A stretch of 5,887 bases of DNA, taken from positions 1 through 5,887 of the forward strand of contig JAAZOW010000159.1 in the NCBI GenBank assembly GCA_012797575.1. Direction: 5' to 3'. The translations under genes and the position numbers were made by a program. This document shows positions 1 to 5,756 of this stretch, one piece after another. How positions within the stretch are numbered: position 1 is the stretch's first letter; each line of letters begins with the position of its first letter. Under the pieces are notes generated by a model, which saw nothing but the letters and a program-made list of their open reading frames with translations, searched no databases and was not told where the DNA came from. This DNA is from Methanomicrobiales archaeon (GTDB taxonomy: Archaea > Halobacteriota > Methanomicrobia > Methanomicrobiales > Methanoculleaceae).

Positions 1-594
1 AGCGAAGTTGCGTATGTGATAGTCGTTCCAGAAGTTCGCATCCATCTGCCAATGGACGGCTGGAAACGAGAACCGATCATTCTCTGTGAGGTAGCAGACG
101 GCCTCAACGATATCGGTATCCTCGGTGACCGTCATCCGGGCTATCACCTCGCCGGAGAAGCCGCCTGCCATGAGGCTCTGGGAGTTCCGAATGACCCGGG
201 CAAACGTCCCCTCTCCGCGATGGGCATCGGTGAGGTCCTCGGGGCCGTCGACCGAGATCAGGATCGTATCGAACTGGTTTGCGATGGTGGGTTCGAGGCG
301 GTCGAGGAGGGTGCCGTTGGTGTGCAGGATCAGTGCCGATACCGGCGCTGCGCGAACGATCTCGCGGATGCGGTCGACAGCGAGCAGAGGCTCCCCGCCG
401 TAGAAGGTCAGAACGGCGTCGGGATCTTGTGCAAGGAATCGGTAGAGATCGGCGAGATCGATCTCGAGATCCACCGGGAGGTCTTCATCGATAGCGATAT
501 CGGGCAGATCCGGAGGATCGACGACGAATGCCTTCCCCCGGCAGTAGGTGCAGCAGAGGTTGCAGTTATCGGTCAGGATGAGGTGGTAGTACAT
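1..594 (-). CDS. Radical SAM enzyme, putative peptide-modifying type, 3' end outside window
   Basis: The first 198 residues of a minus-strand protein are present and the frame is still open at base 1. The N-terminus carries the radical SAM cluster motif CNLCCTYC: Cys11, Cys15 and Cys18 (CxxxCxxC) should bind the 4Fe-4S cluster that cleaves S-adenosylmethionine. It is followed by RGK. YGGEPL at residues 65-70 is the glycine-rich SAM-binding strand, HTNGT at 91-95 and SVDGP at 114-118 are further barrel strands of the family. The opening ILTDNCNLCC...CRGK resembles archaeal putative peptide-modifying radical SAM proteins (AF1577-like, by memory). These usually end in a cysteine-rich SPASM-type region, which cannot be seen here. 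The substrate is unknown; a ribosomal peptide is a family-level inference. The ATG at 594 starts right at the conserved domain. The frame is open upstream to a stop at 706-708, and a GTG at 657 with GGAG ten bases upstream is an alternative start adding 21 residues. No precursor peptide is evident nearby. Confidence 0.88.
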   Translation of the reverse strand, partial: MYYHLILTDNCNLCCTYCRGKAFVVDPPDLPDIAIDEDLPVDLEIDLADLYRFLAQDPDAVLTFYGGEPLLAVDRIREIVRAAPVSALILHTNGTLLDRLEPTIANQFDTILISVDGPEDLTDAHRGEGTFARVIRNSQSLMAGGFSGEVIARMTVTEDTDIVEAVCYLTENDRFSFPAVHWQMDANFWNDYHIRNFA

Positions 595-843
595 CAGGAG
601 ATCTCTTACAGGTTTGGAGTCGGGCAGGAAAAAGGTGAGGATATGGGGGGCCCGCACCTGGTAGATTCTCCAGGCGTCCGGCAAAGAGCGGGCTAGGCAT
701 CGTTGTCAATCGTATCTTCAGAGATCTTCGGGGGTGTTTTTGTCCCCTTCGCGCCCTCTGTAGTTTCGCGTGAGGCCACTCTGCCCAGGGTGGGGGCGGG
801 GGTTGCCGCAAAGCAGAAATCCCTGCAGGATGAACAGACTCAC
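595..843. other. Divergent intergenic region, radical SAM / cupin
   Basis: This 249-base stretch separates the minus-strand radical SAM gene from the plus-strand cupin gene and should hold both promoters. I see no convincing TATA box for either direction; the AT-richest pieces are the T-run near 735-739 and the segment around 811-820. A short palindrome GAGATCTC lies at 598-605, just upstream of the radical SAM ATG. The frame of each neighbour is open into this region (minus to 706-708; plus from a TTG at 703), so part of it may be coding if either start is further upstream. No RNA gene or repeat was recognised. Confidence 0.55.
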
Positions 844-1176
844 ATGTCCAGGCCAAAAGAAGATCTCACCGAACAGGTCATCGATCTCCGGGAACTTGTC
901 ACCTACCAGTCTGGGTCGATCGTCAGCCGGATGCTCGTCTACACCAGGTCGGGCACGATCACCATCTTCGCCTTCGATGAAGGCCAGGGCCTCTCGGAGC
1001 ATACTGCACCCTACGACGCTATCCTCCAGGTCCTCGACGGGGAGGCGCTCATCACCATCACGGGCACCGAGTATCCCATGAAGGAAGGCGACCTGATCAT
1101 CATGCCGGCAAATAAACCCCACGCGGTCCACGCCATCACCCGTTTCAAGATGATGCTGACGATGATTCATGCCTGA
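844..1176 (+). CDS. Small single-domain cupin protein
   Basis: This gene encodes a 110-residue soluble protein that is one cupin beta-barrel, the usual length for the cupin_2 group. The first cupin motif is at about residues 47-66 (GQGLSEHTAPYDAI...VLDG) and the second at about 82-97 (GDLIIMPANKPHAVHA). His53, His93 and perhaps Asp58 or His96 are the likely metal ligands. The classic HxH pair of motif 1 is reduced to HTA, with Asp58 near the place of the usual Glu. The pattern EHTAPxDA with PANxPHAV is typical of a widespread subgroup of tiny cupins found in methanogens and anaerobic bacteria, whose reaction is unknown, so no substrate is assigned. The ATG at 844 was chosen because it begins just before the conserved fold; the in-frame TTG at 703 would add 47 residues that do not look like part of a cupin. 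The Shine-Dalgarno is weak (GGATGA, ten bases upstream). GH15 follows after 65 bases but has its own promoter. Confidence 0.85.
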   Translation: MSRPKEDLTEQVIDLRELVTYQSGSIVSRMLVYTRSGTITIFAFDEGQGLSEHTAPYDAILQVLDGEALITITGTEYPMKEGDLIIMPANKPHAVHAITRFKMMLTMIHA

Positions 1177-1212
1177 CGTTGTGTTGTTGCAAGGCGCGCT
1201 GGCCCGCAGGTT

Positions 1213-1220
1213 CTTTATAC
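1213..1220 (+). promoter_or_regulatory. TATA box for the GH15 gene, leaderless spacing
   Basis: CTTTATAC is the only AT-rich element in the 65-base gap after the cupin stop. Its centre is about 25 bases upstream of the ATG at 1242, which is the distance from an archaeal TATA box to the transcription start. The messenger should therefore begin at or next to the ATG, and no Shine-Dalgarno is seen between them. A very similar CTTTATGC precedes the gene at 4254. The spacing argument also rules out the upstream in-frame TTG at 1179, which lies before the TATA box. Confidence 0.7.
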
Positions 1221-1241
1221 GTTGCCGATCAGCCTTCCCCC

Positions 1242-3152
1242 ATGCGCGCTCTGCGGGACATCTCTCGGGCAGGGAATCCGACCTCTATTGGCTATCTACC
1301 CATCTCGGATTACGGAATCATCGGCAACCTCAGGACAGCTGCGCTCATCGGGCGGAACGGCTCGATCGACTGGTGTTGCCTCCCGCACCTTGATAGCCCA
1401 AGCGTCTTTGCTGCTATCCTCGATACCGGACGCGGCGGACGCTTCTCCGTCTCGGCCTCGGGAGCAGGGCCCGGTGAGCAGGAGTATATCACAGATACGA
1501 ACATCCTGATCACCCGGTTCACGACGGATGCCGGGAAGCTTACCGTGACCGATCTGATGCCGCTCTCAGGAGAGATCATCGGCCGCGGCAGGTCGCATGC
1601 GCCGCCGGGGATCATCCGCATACTCAACTGCGAGGAGGGTGCTGTGGAGGTGGTGGTCGAGTGGTCGCCGCGATTTGACTATGCCCGGTCTCGGGCACAG
1701 ATAGAAGAGGTTTCGGGCGGGTGGCTCGCCACCGGTGGCGATGAGGCGATGTTCCTCTGCGGTCCAGAGGACGCCGGGATCGATGCAGACGGACGGAATG
1801 CAACCCTCCATTCCCGATTTACCATGCGGGAGGGAGAGATGAGGCCACTTGAGGTCCACTGGGGCCTTGAGGATATGATCTGCGACCCTGGTCGCGCAGA
1901 GGCAGCGCTTGACGGGACAATTCAGGTCTGGCAGGCCTGGGCGCAGTATGGAGATCTGGCGCAGACGTCGCGATGGGCCGGAGAATGGTTACCCTACGTC
2001 AACCGGGCCGGATTGGTCTTGAAACTCCTGACCATGGCCGGGTCGGGGGCGATCGCTGCCGCTCCGACGACATCCCTCCCTGAAGAGATCGGTGGAGTCC
2101 GGAACTGGGACTACCGGTACGCATGGGTCCGCGACGCCTCGATGACGGCGCAGGCCCTGGTCTCCCTCGGCCATTCTCGAGAGGCGGTTGAGTTCCTCCA
2201 GTGGATGGAGCGGACGGCTGAGGCGCACTCCGGAGCGCGCCAGCCGCAGGTGCTCTTCGGGCTGCACGATCCCACCACCGACCCTGAAGAGATCGAGCTT
2301 GAGCACCTGGAAGGCTACCGGGGTTCACGCCCGGTCCGGATAGGGAACGCTGCCGCCCGCCAGCTGCAGCTCGAGATCTTCGGGGAGCTCATATCGACCG
2401 GTTACGAGCTCGCCCGCCGGGGCATGAATCTGGAACACAGATCTCTCAAATTTCTCGCCGCTGTCACCGATTACGCCTGCAGCAGGTGGATGGAGCCGGA
2501 TCATGGGATCTGGGAGATGCGCGGCAAGCCGCAACACTTCGTCTACTCGAAGGTGATGGTCTGGGTTGCTGTCGATCGGGCGATCTACCTCGCGAAGCAC
2601 CACGGTCTCGTGGGTGATGTGGATCGGTGGAAGAGAACCCGGGCAGCTATCCGTGAGCGGGTGCTTGCCGAGGGCTACAACCCGGAAGTGGGCTCGTTTG
2701 TACAGGCATTTGGATCGATGGCCCTGGACGCAGCCAACCTCCGCATACCGCTCGTAGGGTTCCTCCCCTTCGACGATGAGAGGGTGATCGGGACGATCGA
2801 TCAGACGCTCGAACGCCTGACGAAGAACGGGCTCGTCTACCGCTACCTCACCGACGATGGCCTCGCCGGAGAGGAGGGTGCCTTTGGCCTCTGCACCTTC
2901 TGGCTGGTGGATGCACTGGCCCTATCGGGGAGGGTGGATGAGGCCCGGGATATCTTTGTTGGACTCGTCGAGCGGGCAAACTGTGTAGGTCTCCTTCCCG
3001 AGGAGTTCGATCCTGATACCGGTGAGTTTCTCGGCAACTTCCCGCAAGCGTACACCCACATCGGTCTCATCAACAGTGCGCTTTACCTCGCGTATGCGGA
3101 AGGACGATGGATCCCTGAGCATGCACCAACAGGCATCTCCCTGCTACGATAG
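1242..3152 (+). CDS. Glycoside hydrolase family 15 protein (glucoamylase- or trehalase-like)
   Basis: This gene encodes 636 residues, full length for the archaeal/bacterial GH15 group, which releases glucose from alpha-glucans or splits trehalose with inversion. An N-terminal beta-sandwich domain (about 20-250) opens with the family signature YGIIGNLRTAALI...NGSIDW (24-44) and DSPSVFAAILD (51-61). The (alpha/alpha)6 catalytic barrel (about 255-625) contains NWDYRYAWVRDAS (288-300; Arg297 and Asp298 in the substrate pocket), GSRPVRIGNAA (361-371) and EPDHGIWEMRG (418-428). Glu425 aligns with the fungal glucoamylase general acid. LLPEEFDP (584-591) supplies Glu587, matching the general base, followed by GNFPQAYTHIGLI (598-610). 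There is no signal peptide or membrane segment, so it should act in the cytoplasm, perhaps on glycogen or trehalose. Thermoplasma and mycobacterial relatives have been shown to be trehalases, so sequence alone does not settle the substrate. The start follows from the TATA box 25 bases upstream. Its stop lies 20 bases from the end of the convergent exchanger gene, and no terminator is visible there. Confidence 0.93.
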   Translation: MRALRDISRAGNPTSIGYLPISDYGIIGNLRTAALIGRNGSIDWCCLPHLDSPSVFAAILDTGRGGRFSVSASGAGPGEQEYITDTNILITRFTTDAGKLTVTDLMPLSGEIIGRGRSHAPPGIIRILNCEEGAVEVVVEWSPRFDYARSRAQIEEVSGGWLATGGDEAMFLCGPEDAGIDADGRNATLHSRFTMREGEMRPLEVHWGLEDMICDPGRAEAALDGTIQVWQAWAQYGDLAQTSRWAGEWLPYVNRAGLVLKLLTMAGSGAIAAAPTTSLPEEIGGVRNWDYRYAWVRDASMTAQALVSLGHSREAVEFLQWMERTAEAHSGARQPQVLFGLHDPTTDPEEIELEHLEGYRGSRPVRIGNAAARQLQLEIFGELISTGYELARRGMNLEHRSLKFLAAVTDYACSRWMEPDHGIWEMRGKPQHFVYSKVMVWVAVDRAIYLAKHHGLVGDVDRWKRTRAAIRERVLAEGYNPEVGSFVQAFGSMALDAANLRIPLVGFLPFDDERVIGTIDQTLERLTKNGLVYRYLTDDGLAGEEGAFGLCTFWLVDALALSGRVDEARDIFVGLVERANCVGLLPEEFDPDTGEFLGNFPQAYTHIGLINSALYLAYAEGRWIPEHAPTGISLLR

Positions 3153-3172
3153 TACAGTCACGGGGATGGAGC

Positions 3173-4105
3173 TCACCCGGGCACCGCTGCAAAGGCCAGG
3201 GCGATGTAGGCGCCGTAGCCAATGAGCAGGATGACGGACCAGCCCCGAACAAGCGCCGGGCGCGCAAAGAGCAGGGGAAGGATCGCGACCGTGAAGAAGA
3301 CAACCGCGATGATGTCGACCCACGACCCGATGGCGACCGGGGCGAGGAGGAGGCTTACTCCGAGGACCAGGAGGAGATTGAAGATGTTGCTCCCGAGGAT
3401 GTTGCCGACCGATATGGCTCCCTCACCATGCAGGGCTGCCACAAGCGAGGTCGCGAGCTCCGGGAGCGATGTTCCAACGGCGACGATCGAGACGCCGATT
3501 ACGAAGGCGGGGACTCCGAACCCCTCAGCGATCACAATGGCGCTCTCGACGACCAGGCGAGCTCCGATAACGACGGCGATGAGCCCGAGTATGATGTAGA
3601 GGGCATCGGTCCCCCCGCGGGATCTGATATCGGCACCTGCCTCTTCTCGTCCTGTCCGCACAAAAATGATGAGGATACCGGCAAAGAGGATGAGGAAGAC
3701 CACTCCGGCAAGGGTGCCGAGTGTACCCCTCGAGGCGAACAGGGCAAACATTGCTGTCGCACCGAACATCAACATGGTGTTCTGGATGAGCGCGGGGCGC
3801 GACGTCCCTGACGCGGCAACCATATCGGGGCGGATGAGGGTGCAGAGTGCCAGGATGAGGGCGATGTTTGCTATGTTGCTTCCGAGGACGTTCCCAAGTG
3901 CAATGGCTGTATTCCCCGTGGCCGCGGCATCCGTGCTGACGACGAGCTCGGGGAGCGATGTGCCAAACGCTATGATCGTCGATCCGATCAGGGCCGGGGA
4001 GATGCTGTATCGCAGGGCAAGGCCACTCCCTCCGTCGACAAAGAGGCCGGCCCCCTTGATGAGGAGCGCTATACCGATGATGAATGTAATGGCGGTCAGT
4101 ATCAT
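3173..4105 (-). CDS. CaCA-family sodium/calcium exchanger (YrbG/NCX-like)
   Basis: This gene encodes a 310-residue integral membrane protein, normal for prokaryotic YrbG/NCX-type antiporters, made of about ten hydrophobic segments in two halves of inverted topology. Each half carries an alpha-repeat. Repeat 1 has GSTIIAFGTSLPEL (41-54) and GNVLGSNIANI (71-81). Repeat 2 has GVSIVAVGTSLPEL (204-217) and GNILGSNIFNL (234-244). Glu53 and Glu216 match the two ion-binding glutamates of the Methanocaldococcus exchanger NCX_Mj; Thr49/Ser50, Thr212/Ser213, Ser76, Ser239, Asn80 and Asn243 complete the site. A charged cytoplasmic-type linker lies at about 150-166 (RTGREE...RSRGG). The likely role is calcium extrusion driven by the sodium gradient. 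The ATG at 4105 begins directly at the first hydrophobic helix. The in-frame ATG at 4150 lies inside the TATA box, and longer forms give a polar, unrelated N-terminus. GGATG five bases before the ATG may serve as a weak ribosome site. Confidence 0.93.
   Translation of the reverse strand: MILTAITFIIGIALLIKGAGLFVDGGSGLALRYSISPALIGSTIIAFGTSLPELVVSTDAAATGNTAIALGNVLGSNIANIALILALCTLIRPDMVAASGTSRPALIQNTMLMFGATAMFALFASRGTLGTLAGVVFLILFAGILIIFVRTGREEAGADIRSRGGTDALYIILGLIAVVIGARLVVESAIVIAEGFGVPAFVIGVSIVAVGTSLPELATSLVAALHGEGAISVGNILGSNIFNLLLVLGVSLLLAPVAIGSWVDIIAVVFFTVAILPLLFARPALVRGWSVILLIGYGAYIALAFAAVPG
3377..3985 (-). repeat. Internal duplication encoding the two alpha-repeats of the exchanger
   Basis: The two alpha-repeats of the exchanger are still recognisable as DNA. 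The segments at about 3866-3985 (repeat 1) and 3377-3496 (repeat 2) are offset by 489 bases, which is 163 codons. The closest match surrounds the GTSLPEL codons (3454-3478 against 3943-3967), with only a few differences in 25 bases. A second match surrounds the GNxLGSNI codons. Known family structure explains this: CaCA proteins arose by an ancient duplication, and shared codon preference keeps the DNA similar. Confidence 0.7.
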
Positions 4106-4147
4106 AGAGACATCCGGAGCGTGCTGATACCGGTTTGACGGGAATCT

Positions 4148-4161
4148 CATAATACGTTTCC
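4148..4161 (-). promoter_or_regulatory. BRE/TATA promoter of the exchanger gene
   Basis: Read on the minus strand, GGAAAC followed by GTATTATG forms a purine-rich TFB recognition element and a TATA box. Its centre is about 47 bases upstream of the exchanger ATG. Transcription would start near 4126, leaving a leader of about 20 bases containing the GGATG that precedes the start codon. It is the most AT-rich spot on this side of the divergent region. Confidence 0.55.
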
Positions 4162-4186
4162 GGGAGCGGTAGGCGCAATACCTGCG

Positions 4187-4215
4187 ACCTGGCGGCTGAG
4201 AGCTGCCCGCCGGGT
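4187..4215. promoter_or_regulatory. Inverted repeat abutting the oxidoreductase promoter
   Basis: ACCTGGCGG at 4187-4195 pairs with CCGCCGGGT at 4207-4215, giving a nine-position dyad with one T/G mismatch and an 11-base spacer, centred near 4201. It lies immediately upstream of the BRE/TATA of the plus-strand gene and about 26 bases from the promoter of the divergent exchanger gene. This is where an archaeal activator or repressor dimer could bind. It lies upstream of the predicted transcription start, so it would act as DNA rather than as RNA. In GC-rich DNA such dyads arise by chance, so an operator role is only a possibility. Confidence 0.35.
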
Positions 4216-4226
4216 AAACCTTTATG
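4214..4226 (+). promoter_or_regulatory. BRE/TATA promoter of the disulfide reductase gene, near-leaderless spacing
   Basis: GTAAAC followed by CTTTATGC forms a TFB recognition element and TATA box. The centre is about 31 bases before the ATG at 4254, so the transcript should have a leader of only a few bases at most, and no Shine-Dalgarno is visible. The in-frame ATG at 4224 is part of the TATA box itself and so cannot be the translation start. Confidence 0.65.
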
Positions 4227-4253
4227 CCGCTCCATGATGATCTGAGCCGCACC

Positions 4254-5636
4254 ATGGAGCACGAATACGATGTCATTGTTATCGGGACCGGTGTCGCCGG
4301 TTCCGACGTTGCCCTGCACTGCAGAGAGGCAGGGCTGCAGGTAGCGATCACCGATCACCGGCCCTACGGGGGGACGTGCGCCCTCCGGGGCTGTGTCCCG
4401 AAGTGGGTGCTCGCTGGCGCTGCGGAGGCAGTGTCACGTATCCATAACCAGCAGGGGGCGGGCATACGGGGGACCGTATCGATCGACTGGCCGGAGTTGA
4501 TCGCCTTTGAGCGTTCATTCACCGATCCTGTTTCGCAGTGGAAAGAGGAGAGCTTCCGGGAAGCGGGCATCCACACCTACCAGGGGTTCGCCCGGTTTGC
4601 AGGTCCGAACCAGGTCTTGATCGGTGACGACCTCGTTGCTGCCCGGCATATCGTGATCGCCACGGGCGCCGTCCCGCGGCCGCTCGGCGTTCCGGGCGCG
4701 GACCTCGTGACTTCAAGCGGCGACTTCTTCTACCTCGAGACGCTTCCGGAGCGGATCGTCTTTATCGGCGGAGGTTACATCTCATTTGAGTTCGCCCATG
4801 TGGCCGCCAGGGCCGGGGCGAAGGCGGTCATCCTCCAGCGGAGCGGGCAGGTGTTGAAGGGATTCGACCATGATATCGTTGCCCGCCTGGTGCAGGCGTC
4901 ACAGGATATCGGGATCGACATCCAGGTGAATATGCCCCTTGTATCGGTCGAGAAGGTTGATAGCGAGCTTCGAATTCATGCCGGGAAGAAAGGGGACGAG
5001 ACGGTCTTTGAGGCTGACATGGCCATCCACGGTGCCGGGAGGGTCCCTGCGATTGAAGGGCTCGGTCTCGAGGCCGGGAAGGTCGAGACCGATCGCAGAG
5101 GGATCCGGGTCAACGAGCATCTCCAGAGCATCTCAAATCCGGCTGTCTACGTTGCCGGCGATGCAAACCCACGGGGTGTGCCACTGACGCCGGTAGCTGT
5201 TATGGATGCCCATATCGTCACCGATAACATCCTACGCGGCAATACGCGGATCGCAGACTACTCGGTCGTCCCGAGTGCTGTCTTCACAACCCCGCCCCTC
5301 GCGGCGATCGGGCTCACAGAGGAAGCGGCGAAGAAGAAGGGGGTGTCCTACATGATCCACAGCGGCGATCTCTCAGAGCGTTTCACGAACCGGGCCACCA
5401 ATCTGAGGCCTGTCGCCTACAAGATCCTGATAGACAGTGATTCCCGCAAGATCCTCGGGGCACACCTCATCGGGCGCCATGTCGAGGAGGTGATCAACAT
5501 CTTTGCTCTTGCAATCAAGCATGGGTTGGCGGTGGATGACCTCACGCTGGACGCGGTCCCCTGGGCCTACCCAAGCAACGTCTATGACATCATCTATATG
5601 GGTCTGCCTGATGGCGAGGATGTAGAACCAGCATAG
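4254..5636 (+). CDS. FAD-dependent pyridine nucleotide-disulfide oxidoreductase, glutathione reductase-like
   Basis: This gene encodes 460 residues, normal for class I flavin disulfide reductases (dihydrolipoamide dehydrogenase, glutathione reductase, mercuric reductase). The FAD-binding Rossmann motif is VIGTGVAGSD at 9-18. The redox-active disulfide is Cys42/Cys47 in GGTCALRGCVPK. IATGAVPRPL (135-144) and IGGGYISFEFA (171-181) belong to the FAD and NAD(P) domains. Arg196 and Lys202 after the second strand resemble the basic residues that give glutathione reductase its NADPH preference. AGDANPRGVPLTPVA (301-315) places Asp303 at the flavin. The C-terminal dimerisation domain (about 340-450) has WAYPSNVYD at 437-445 where the family usually has HxHPTxSE, so the catalytic His-Glu pair is replaced by Tyr439 and Tyr444. 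Relatives with AYPT-type motifs form a broad uncharacterised subgroup. The reaction is probably reduction of a disulfide with NAD(P)H in the cytoplasm, but the partner is unknown. It lacks the extra C-terminal cysteines of mercuric reductase. Confidence 0.9.
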   Translation: MEHEYDVIVIGTGVAGSDVALHCREAGLQVAITDHRPYGGTCALRGCVPKWVLAGAAEAVSRIHNQQGAGIRGTVSIDWPELIAFERSFTDPVSQWKEESFREAGIHTYQGFARFAGPNQVLIGDDLVAARHIVIATGAVPRPLGVPGADLVTSSGDFFYLETLPERIVFIGGGYISFEFAHVAARAGAKAVILQRSGQVLKGFDHDIVARLVQASQDIGIDIQVNMPLVSVEKVDSELRIHAGKKGDETVFEADMAIHGAGRVPAIEGLGLEAGKVETDRRGIRVNEHLQSISNPAVYVAGDANPRGVPLTPVAVMDAHIVTDNILRGNTRIADYSVVPSAVFTTPPLAAIGLTEEAAKKKGVSYMIHSGDLSERFTNRATNLRPVAYKILIDSDSRKILGAHLIGRHVEEVINIFALAIKHGLAVDDLTLDAVPWAYPSNVYDIIYMGLPDGEDVEPA

Positions 5637-5647
5637 GGCCAACCCTA
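5634..5647 (+). terminator. Short hairpin overlapping the reductase stop codon
   Basis: TAGGG at 5634-5638 pairs perfectly with CCCTA at 5643-5647 around a CCAA loop; the TAG stop is part of the stem. The stem is only five base pairs and no T-run follows, whereas archaeal termination mainly depends on T-runs. It may be incidental. The rest of the gap to 5756 is C- and G-rich, with no promoter-like element or gene that I can support. On the minus strand a single short T4 run (AAAA at about 5683-5686 on the plus strand) lies downstream of the next gene. Confidence 0.2.
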
Positions 5648-5756
5648 CCCGGGGAATACCCACGACGAGGGGGGAGCAATCACAAAAGTATCCAGGTGAG
5701 AAGGGGATCGAGAGCGACTGGGATCCTGGCACCCCCGCCTCCACCTCCCCGTCCCC

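Noticed and set aside
16..696. A plus-strand open frame of 226 codons
   Set aside because: It is antisense to the radical SAM gene, starts at GTG, has no recognisable motifs, and the opposite strand carries an unmistakable CxxxCxxC and YGGEPL protein.
566..700. A 44-residue minus-strand frame starting at an ATG at 700, considered as a precursor peptide for the radical SAM enzyme
   Set aside because: It overlaps the radical SAM start in another frame, is rich in Pro/Arg from GC-rich out-of-frame reading, and has no leader-core pattern.
703..843. An N-terminal extension of the cupin from a TTG start
   Set aside because: The 47 extra residues show no cupin similarity, and an ATG with the normal family length is available at 844.
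718..1170. A 150-codon minus-strand frame opposite the cupin
   Set aside because: The plus strand contains a full cupin fold with both motifs, so the antisense frame is a by-product of codon bias.
1179..1241. A longer GH15 starting at the TTG at 1179
   Set aside because: The TATA box at 1213-1220 lies inside this extension and predicts transcription from about 1242; the extra residues (MCCCKARW...) do not fit the family.
3153..3172. A terminator between the convergent GH15 and exchanger genes
   Set aside because: Only 20 bases are available, with neither a hairpin nor a T-run.
3428..3811. A plus-strand acidic open frame of 127 codons, along with other frames across 3222-4127
   Set aside because: They are antisense to the exchanger, and their acidic or basic bias comes from reading hydrophobic codons backwards.
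4106..4351. An N-terminal extension of the exchanger to 4351
   Set aside because: It would run through both promoters and into the start of the divergent reductase gene, and the extension is polar and unlike any transporter N-terminus.
3525..4358. A 277-codon minus-strand frame with many His and Arg residues
   Set aside because: It overlaps the exchanger out of frame and runs into the reductase gene on the opposite strand; its composition is typical of a shadow frame.
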